Shown here: positions 22,194 to 27,610 of the stretch, in pieces | How positions within the stretch are numbered: the first letter of the stretch is position 1 | Layout: the number at the start of each line of letters is the position of its first letter | Source of the DNA: a virus | Strand: one strand, 5' to 3' | Virus record (IMG/VR): IMGVR_UViG_3300015360_000028 | Span: 64,001-91,610 of that record | Length of the DNA: 27,610 bases | Position numbers and translations under genes: made by a program | Notes under the pieces: generated by a model | The model's input: the letters and a program-made list of their open reading frames with translations, nothing else | The model's database searches: none | Told to the model about the DNA's origin: nothing

Positions 22194-22421
22194 ATGCGAG
22201 CAAAAATAGAAGGTGAGACGGGATATGTAAAGGATTTCGGTTCTAGAGCAATCCTAGCAGAATCGGGAAATAAGAATCTCGAAGCATATAAGAAAAGAAA
22301 AGCAGAAATGAGGAAGAGAGAAGACCTCGAAGAAAAGGTCGCCTCTCTTACAGAAGACGTATCTGATATGAAGAAACTGCTTCTAGAGATCAAAGAATCG
22401 CTTATAAATAAGAACAGTTAA
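22194..22421 (+). CDS. Small conserved phage protein with C-terminal coiled coil
   Basis: A 75-residue protein read from the ATG two bases after the previous stop. The N-terminus MRAKIEGETGYVKDFGSRAI resembles a short motif seen in small proteins encoded near tail fibre genes of T4-type phages, where a YVRD or YVKD segment is followed by S-[KR]-A-[IV]. Residues about 28-70 are highly charged and predicted helical, with heptad-like hydrophobics (LEEKVASLTEDVSDMKKLLL). Its function is unknown to me. Position between a structural protein and a fibre gene suggests a small virion or assembly component. The final codons contain the late promoter for the fibre gene. Confidence 0.7.
   Translation: MRAKIEGETGYVKDFGSRAILAESGNKNLEAYKKRKAEMRKREDLEEKVASLTEDVSDMKKLLLEIKESLINKNS
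22403..22410 (+). promoter_or_regulatory. T4-type late promoter (TATAAATA) for the fibre genes
   Basis: An exact octamer lies in the last codons of the small coiled-coil gene, 32 bases before the fibre ATG. It would drive the tail fibre and the overlapping glycine-rich gene as a separate transcript. Confidence 0.7.
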
Positions 22422-22442
22422 TCTAGAGAGAAGAACACCCGA

Positions 22443-23939
22443 ATGACTATCACCTTAATGGATGTTTCCAATACCAGCCCTGTCACAGTTCTACAGCAGG
22501 CGGTAAAGATTAATGAAATTGCTAACACCGTCAACATTATGGGTGCTGGTGGTAATCTAGTTTCTAACACTTACGCACAGGTAACATTCGCGAAATATGG
22601 CGCCACGCAGACCATTTCTGGTGCGTGGACATTTACAGCAATACCAACGATGAACAACGTCGTTCTTCGTTTAGCGAATGGTACGGCATCTCTTCCTTCT
22701 CTATCAAGAGCATCTGATACAAACAACGGTATCTATTTTCCAGGAACTGACGCAATAGGCTTTGCCCACAATGGCGTGCAGTATATGGTTTCCAATACTT
22801 CAGGTGTCTTCAACAAAGGCATCAATTTCTACGTGGGCCATGGTTTAACCACAGCAAACGCTACACTTGAAGTTGGTACTGGTAGATCAGGATCTGGTTT
22901 CTCAAGAATTGATCTCGTCAGCGATACAACTTACACAGACGCCGGTCTTAGAATTCAAAGAGGCAACACAGGTGCCAATTCAAATACGGCCTTCGTCCAC
23001 AGAGGAACTGGTGAATTCCAGATTAATGCCTTTGATGCAGCCGGTTCAATTGGATTCTATGGAGCTAGCACTAGAAGATTGCAGATGGACACAGGTGGTC
23101 ATTTCGCCATTGGTTCAGGCAATCCAGAAGCCGGCACAGCCCTTTATATCACAAAGACAATGTCGGCTAACGCAACGAGCTATGGTTTCAGAGCAACCCC
23201 GACACTAAGTTCAACGATTACTGAATGGAATGGTTTTTATTCAGGATTCGCAACGCAAGCAACCCCATATGTTATTCAGAACATTTACAACTTCAGAGCA
23301 CGTGGTGCCGAACTTGTAGGTGGTGGTTCTTCCATGGTAAACCAATATGGCTTCTATGTTGGAACAAATCTTACCAATGCTTCAAACAACTTCGCATATT
23401 ATGGCGGTCTTACACACGCTAATAAGCGTTGGAATATTTATATGGCCGGCACCGCCAGAAACTATCTTGAAGGTAACACCGGCATTGGCACGATAACTGG
23501 CCTAGGCACTTACAAGCTAGCAGTTGGCGGTGACATCAACTTCACAGGAAATCTTTATAAAAACGGTTCCTTGTTCCAATCAGGCGTCCTTCTAAACGCC
23601 AACAATCAATTCACAAAAGCGCAAAGAGTAACAGTTGCTACATTAGCTGATGCTCCAACAATCACCCCAGATTTTACTGCGTCTAACTATTTTTACTTGA
23701 ACTTAAAGGGAAACAGAACGATTGATAATCCTTCAAGTATGGCTGCTGGCCAAACTGGAGTTATTGAAATCAAGCAAGCGAACACAGGAAGCAAAACACT
23801 TTCTTGGGGTTCACAATGGAAGTTCCCATCTAACACAGCACCTATCTTAACCGCAACCGTTGGAAGAAGTGATCTTGTATCATACTTCGTATCGAACGGC
23901 ACATTCATCTTCGCACAATTAAAGAACGATTTTTACTAA
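22443..23939 (+). CDS. Tail fibre protein
   Basis: A 498-residue protein with fibre-like composition: glycine, asparagine, serine and threonine rich, with almost no cysteine. The N-terminal 60 residues (VLQQAVKINEIANTVNIMGA) probably attach to the baseplate or to the preceding large proteins. The shaft contains AIPTMNNVVLRLANGTASLP, NNGIYFPGTDAIGFAHNG and RRLQMDTGGHFAIGSGNPEA, which are repeats common in phage fibres. A later segment reads LAVGGDINFTGNLYKNGSLF. The C-terminal domain (about 400-498) has YFYLNLKGNRTIDNPSSMAA, TGVIEIKQANTGSKTLSW and DLVSYFVSNGTFIFAQL, a pattern seen at the ends of many cyanophage and marine phage fibres. No intramolecular chaperone motif is evident. The stop overlaps the next start (TAATG), so the two fibre genes are translated together. 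Confidence 0.75.
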   Translation: MTITLMDVSNTSPVTVLQQAVKINEIANTVNIMGAGGNLVSNTYAQVTFAKYGATQTISGAWTFTAIPTMNNVVLRLANGTASLPSLSRASDTNNGIYFPGTDAIGFAHNGVQYMVSNTSGVFNKGINFYVGHGLTTANATLEVGTGRSGSGFSRIDLVSDTTYTDAGLRIQRGNTGANSNTAFVHRGTGEFQINAFDAAGSIGFYGASTRRLQMDTGGHFAIGSGNPEAGTALYITKTMSANATSYGFRATPTLSSTITEWNGFYSGFATQATPYVIQNIYNFRARGAELVGGGSSMVNQYGFYVGTNLTNASNNFAYYGGLTHANKRWNIYMAGTARNYLEGNTGIGTITGLGTYKLAVGGDINFTGNLYKNGSLFQSGVLLNANNQFTKAQRVTVATLADAPTITPDFTASNYFYLNLKGNRTIDNPSSMAAGQTGVIEIKQANTGSKTLSWGSQWKFPSNTAPILTATVGRSDLVSYFVSNGTFIFAQLKNDFY

Positions 23940-26900
23940 TGCATTTTTTTAATAATCAATTTTCTAATTATAACCGCAAGGTAACTTATCGTCTTGGCAG
24001 CATTATTGACAAATTCACAGCAATTGTTCCGCCTGGTGCCTCTGCCCTAAGATTAAAAATATGGGCAGCTGGTGGTTCTGCAGGTGGCTGGAATACGACT
24101 GCAGATCGTCTTGGTGGCGATGGTGCTGGCGGTGGTTTCTTTTCAGGGACTATGTCAGTTACCACAGGAGGCAGTTTCTCTGTATGGCTTTCTGGCCCAC
24201 AAACTTCACCTGTTGCTGGGCGCGGCGGTGCCGGCGGCGGTCATGTTCAAATTTATTATGCTGCTGCAGGAGTCTTGGCAGGAGGTCCCTCAATTGCAGT
24301 CGTTGGCGGTGGCGGCGGCGGTGGCGGCGCTGGGCAAAACGCAACCAGTTCTGGAGGTGCCGGCGGTGCCGGCGGCGGTTCTACCGGAGGATCAGGTAGT
24401 TTAAGCCAAGACGCTACATCTAATTTTGGTCAAGGTGGCTCTCAAATCGCGGGTGGTGTTGGCGGCGCCGGCGGAGCAGGTACGGATGGTGCAGCAGGTG
24501 GATCAGTTTCTGTAGACCCTGCGGGCGGTGGCGGCGGTAATGGTGGTGCTTCTGGTACAGGTGGTGCAGCTAATGCCGGGTCTATTGGCGGTGCTGGTGC
24601 TGGGGGTTCGATCACGTCGGGTCGTGGTGGCGGCGGCGGTGGTGGCGGCGGCTATTATGGCGGCGGTGGCGGCGAAGGGGGCCAAACATCAGGCAATGCC
24701 GGCGGCGCCGGCGGTGGAGGCGGCTCAACATGGCATGATACAGCTTATTTCACAAAAGTAGTTTCTACTCAGGGCTCAGGATCTAACGCAGCGAATATGA
24801 CAGACGTAGATTATATATCTGGCGTGGGTATGGGTGGTATATCAGTTCTAGATCAAGTCGGTGGAATGACTGGTGGAGATGCTATAGCAGTTTTTGAATG
24901 GGTCATGTCTGATCAGCCTACAACAAAAAAACACATTTTTTATGAACCAACAAGTGGTTCGGCGTTTCAAGTTCCAGACGGTGTTACAAGATTAGACGTA
25001 AAATTATGGGGAGCAGGGGGAGCTTCTGGAAGCCTCGGTGCTGCATTAGGAACTTCTGGCGCAGGCGGTGGCGGCGGAAACGTTAATGGATGGTTCGCAG
25101 TAACTCCTGGCGAAACCATTATGATCATCGTTGGCCACGGCGGCTTTGCCGTTCCAGCGGGTTCAACTGGTGGAGGAAGAGGCGGAAACGATACCAGCAT
25201 CTATAGACTTAAGATGCCGCCAACAAATTATCATGAGGCTGGAATCCAGCGTCTAAACACATATAAATGGGTCCCAATAGCTTTTGCTGGTGGAGGCGGC
25301 GGTGGAGGCGGCGTTGCTAATGTTGGAACTGGCGTAACTGCCGGTTCAGGTGGACCCGGCGGTGGCACAACAGCCATAAGCGGCGGAACGTCTACAGGAG
25401 GAACATCTAATGGTGTCGGTGCTTCTGGTGGCGACTCATCTGCCGGGGGTGCTCCTGGAGCAGGTGCCGGAACAGGATTAATAGGTATCACTGGCGATAC
25501 TTCTGCCGTATATGAAGGTGGCTCTGCTGGTGGCACATTATTACCTTCTACTGGCGTAAGAAGTGGCCAGCATAAATCCGGGGGCCTCACAAACGCTGAT
25601 ACTGCCACAGTAGGTGGCGGTGGCGGTGGCGGCGCAGGATATCATGGCGGTGGCGGTGGCGGCGGCGGTGGTCATGCGACTCTTGCTGCAGGCGGCGGTG
25701 GCGGTGGCGGTGGATCAAGCTACACAGGCCTCTTGTCAGGGGTAACCAGTACACAGGGATCTGGAACAGATCCCGCTGGATATGGAGATGCAGATTATAT
25801 TTATCCGGCTGGAACGGGCGGCGCGGCAATCGTGACAACCGCATCAGCCGCTAATGCAGGGAACCATGGCTTATGTGTTATCACACATGCTATTCCGGCA
25901 AAGAAAATAATAAAAAGAATTTTCGCCCATCATCTCGCTTCTTACAGAAATGTTAATTGGATAGTTCCTAAAGGTGTGTCTTCAGTGACCTTCAAAGTTT
26001 GGGGACCGGGAGGCAGTTCTGGTAATATATCGACAGGGTCCTCGATAAATGCCGGTGGCGGTGGCGGTGGTGGTTTCGCCCAAGGAACATTGGCAGTCAC
26101 ATCTGGCCAAGTATTTCAAATTCTTACATGCGTTAGATCTAGAAGATTATTCGCTAGTAACTCTGTTAGCGGTGGCTGTGGCGGTGCTATGGCTGCTGTC
26201 AGTCTTTATAGTGACGGCTCCTCCGGCTTAGCCGTAGCAATTCCTTATCTTATCGCTGGTGGTGGTGGTGGTGGTGGCGCTTCAGGAACCGTCGCCTCAG
26301 GATACGGCGGCGACGGTGGACCAGGTGGCGGCAGCACAGGCGGCGCAGGTGGAAATTCAAATGGTAATTCGGCCTTCGGCGGCGGGGGTGGAACTCAAGT
26401 AGCAGGCGGCACCGGCGGCACCGGCGGCGCAGGTGGTGATGGGGTAGCAGGAACCGCACAGCATGGTGGCGATGGTAATGGCACTCTGACTACTGCTGCA
26501 GCAGGAAATTTTAATGACAGTTATGGCAACGTCGGGGGGGCCGGCTCCGCCGGCGGCGGCGGAGGCGGCGGAGCCGGTTATTATGGCGGCGGCGGCGGCG
26601 AAAGTGCTTCACCATCTGGTGGCGGTGGAGGCGGCGGAGGATCTAACTTCCTTCATGCTTCTCTAACAAGTACCATAAGCACACAAGGTTCAGGCAGTAC
26701 TCCTGCTAACAACACAGATGAAGATTTTATAGACAGTGGTGATTATGGTTATGGTGCAAGACAAAATATAGTGGCTTCAGCTATTCCAGGAAATATGGGG
26801 TCGCAAGGATATGTAGTTGTCATTTATGATCAACGAGTCAGTGTCCCAGATTTTAATGCGAGTTATGAATTCGCACCAACAACTTCACAATCTTGGGTTG

Positions 26901-27610
26901 TTCCAAATAATTGTAGATATATATCAGCAAAACTTTGGGGAGCTGGCGGCGGCGGCGGCAATCATGGCGGAGTAGATGGCACAGTCAGTGATACTATCAC
27001 AAACGGATCATTCGGAGGATTGGGCGGAGGCGGAGCATTCCTTCATACTATGATTTCAGTTACACCAGGTGAAACTCTTACCATGAAAGTTGGTGGAGGT
27101 GGTCATGTAACGACCGGTGGCGGTGGAGGTGGCGGATATACTGCTATCTATCGTAGCTCTGTTCTATTGGCTATGACTGGAGGCGGTGGCGGTGGCGCCC
27201 AATCTGGCACCTTCGTATCCACGACCGGCCTATTCCACGGCGGTGGCTGTGGCGGTGGCGGTGGAATTCTTTCGGGAAATGGCGGCGAACATGCCAGACC
27301 TCACGCTTCAGGCGGTTCTCCTGGAACTCAAATAGCAGGTGGATTGACAGACAGTACATCTGGGGACGTGGGAACTTCTGGTTCTTCTCTTCAAGGAGGG
27401 CAAGGAGCCGGCACGGGAGTAGCAAGTTCAGGTGGATTTAATGGTGGTGGTGATGGTGGCAAAGCAAGTGGTGTGTCAGCCGGTGGTGGTGGCGGCGGTG
27501 GCGGCTATTATGGCGGAGCCGGCGGCAATAAAGCATCATCAGGAACTGACATGAGTGCAGGCGGTGGTGGCGGTTCTGGGTATCTTGGAGGCGATGTTGT
27601 CTTGGCCGAA
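23939..27610 (+). CDS. Giant glycine-rich tandem-repeat fibre/adhesin (incomplete, at least 1224 residues)
   Basis: The ATG at 23939 overlaps the fibre stop as TAATG, and the frame has no stop to the window end, giving exactly 1224 codons with the C-terminus missing. After a short lead (MHFFNNQFSNYNRKVTYRLG) the protein consists of four tandem domains of about 310-330 residues. Each starts with a beta strand before a W-G-x-G-G motif: LKIWAAGGSAGG, VKLWGAGGASG, FKVWGPGGSSG and AKLWGAGGGGG. The W codons are at 24062, 25007, 26000 and 26936. Long Gly runs follow, with GGGGGGGYYGGGGG-type tracts and a domain-end T-x-G-S-G plus acidic D-[YF]-I segment. This matches the glycine-rich domain (Gly_rich_2-type) of phage fibres as I know it. 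Polyglycine helix sandwiches form receptor-binding tips in phage S16 gp38-type adhesins, so a host-recognition role is likely but inferred. Confidence 0.8.
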   Translation, partial: MHFFNNQFSNYNRKVTYRLGSIIDKFTAIVPPGASALRLKIWAAGGSAGGWNTTADRLGGDGAGGGFFSGTMSVTTGGSFSVWLSGPQTSPVAGRGGAGGGHVQIYYAAAGVLAGGPSIAVVGGGGGGGGAGQNATSSGGAGGAGGGSTGGSGSLSQDATSNFGQGGSQIAGGVGGAGGAGTDGAAGGSVSVDPAGGGGGNGGASGTGGAANAGSIGGAGAGGSITSGRGGGGGGGGGYYGGGGGEGGQTSGNAGGAGGGGGSTWHDTAYFTKVVSTQGSGSNAANMTDVDYISGVGMGGISVLDQVGGMTGGDAIAVFEWVMSDQPTTKKHIFYEPTSGSAFQVPDGVTRLDVKLWGAGGASGSLGAALGTSGAGGGGGNVNGWFAVTPGETIMIIVGHGGFAVPAGSTGGGRGGNDTSIYRLKMPPTNYHEAGIQRLNTYKWVPIAFAGGGGGGGGVANVGTGVTAGSGGPGGGTTAISGGTSTGGTSNGVGASGGDSSAGGAPGAGAGTGLIGITGDTSAVYEGGSAGGTLLPSTGVRSGQHKSGGLTNADTATVGGGGGGGAGYHGGGGGGGGGHATLAAGGGGGGGGSSYTGLLSGVTSTQGSGTDPAGYGDADYIYPAGTGGAAIVTTASAANAGNHGLCVITHAIPAKKIIKRIFAHHLASYRNVNWIVPKGVSSVTFKVWGPGGSSGNISTGSSINAGGGGGGGFAQGTLAVTSGQVFQILTCVRSRRLFASNSVSGGCGGAMAAVSLYSDGSSGLAVAIPYLIAGGGGGGGASGTVASGYGGDGGPGGGSTGGAGGNSNGNSAFGGGGGTQVAGGTGGTGGAGGDGVAGTAQHGGDGNGTLTTAAAGNFNDSYGNVGGAGSAGGGGGGGAGYYGGGGGESASPSGGGGGGGGSNFLHASLTSTISTQGSGSTPANNTDEDFIDSGDYGYGARQNIVASAIPGNMGSQGYVVVIYDQRVSVPDFNASYEFAPTTSQSWVVPNNCRYISAKLWGAGGGGGNHGGVDGTVSDTITNGSFGGLGGGGAFLHTMISVTPGETLTMKVGGGGHVTTGGGGGGGYTAIYRSSVLLAMTGGGGGGAQSGTFVSTTGLFHGGGCGGGGGILSGNGGEHARPHASGGSPGTQIAGGLTDSTSGDVGTSGSSLQGGQGAGTGVASSGGFNGGGDGGKASGVSAGGGGGGGGYYGGAGGNKASSGTDMSAGGGGGSGYLGGDVVLAE
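23987..27610 (+). repeat. Four tandem glycine-rich domain repeats (period 936-993 bp)
   Basis: Measured between the W codons of the W-[GA]-x-G-G motif, the repeat lengths are 945, 993 and 936 bp (315, 331 and 312 residues). Repeat 4 is cut by the window end. The copies differ strongly in sequence outside the Gly tracts, so they are old duplications. The GGC/GGT tracts are near-repetitive DNA and could recombine with each other. Confidence 0.8.

Noticed and set aside
23436-23443. TATTTATA (minus-strand TATAAATA) inside the tail fibre gene
   Set aside because: No minus-strand gene lies downstream within a reasonable distance.
24061-24761. Plus-strand frames with Trp/Arg-rich or Val/Ala-rich proteins
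   Set aside because: They are shifted readings of the Gly-rich frame, which is itself open for 1224 codons and linked to the fibre gene by TAATG.
24159-25844. Minus-strand Pro/Arg/His-rich ORFs across the glycine-rich gene
   Set aside because: Complements of GGC/GGT repeats lack stop codons, so long antisense frames arise automatically. Their compositions are low-complexity.
1-27610. CRISPR array, insertion sequence or integrase
   Set aside because: No regularly spaced direct repeats, transposase-like ORF, terminal inverted repeats or attachment-site signature were seen.

Overview
This window is the tail and baseplate region of a large contractile-tailed phage (myovirus) of the T4 superfamily. 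Recognisable counterparts of T4 gp4, gp19, gp26, gp48, gp53, gp27, gp5, gp5.4 (PAAR), gp25, gp6 and gp8 occur in near-T4 order. Several transcription units are preceded by the T4 late-promoter octamer TATAAATA. No host genes are visible, and the host cannot be determined from this sequence.

Layout. (1) Positions 1-2493 are on the minus strand and read leftward: a gp4-like head-completion nuclease, a tail tube protein, a gp26-like tail assembly protein whose last codons contain a perfect -1 slippery heptamer, the small ORF that frameshifting would fuse to it, and the start of a probable tape-measure gene that leaves the window. (2) A 58-bp divergent intergenic region carries two facing late promoters. 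(3) Positions 2552-9326 are a tightly coupled plus-strand operon with start/stop overlaps: gp48-like tube cap, gp53-like wedge, gp27-like hub, a gp5-like spike carrying two different peptidoglycan-hydrolase domains, a protein of unknown function, and a small M15-like peptidase. (4) Positions 9323-10075 hold an inserted minus-strand unit. It has a sigma70-like promoter, a structured leader or small RNA ending in an intrinsic terminator, and a gene for an exported protein. (5) Positions 10117-23939 are plus-strand late genes: PAAR tip, gp25, gp6, a gp7-position protein, gp8, a giant DUF4815-type protein, a structural protein interrupted by a Hint (intein-like) domain, a small coiled-coil protein and a tail fibre. 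(6) From 23939 to the window edge runs one uninterrupted reading frame of at least 1224 codons. It encodes four tandem glycine-rich domains of about 315 residues each and is probably a distal fibre or adhesin.

How the genes work together. The minus-strand genes build the tube, its assembly chaperone and its length ruler. The plus-strand genes build the hub and spike (gp27, gp5, PAAR), the wedges (gp25, gp6, gp7-position, gp8, gp53), the tube cap (gp48) and the peripheral fibre attachments and fibres. The most unusual items are the Hint domain placed directly before the conserved DPIAQSF motif of a virion protein, the frameshift site linking the gp26-like gene to the next ORF, the embedded RNA/secreted-protein unit, the two-enzyme spike and the tandem glycine-rich adhesin.
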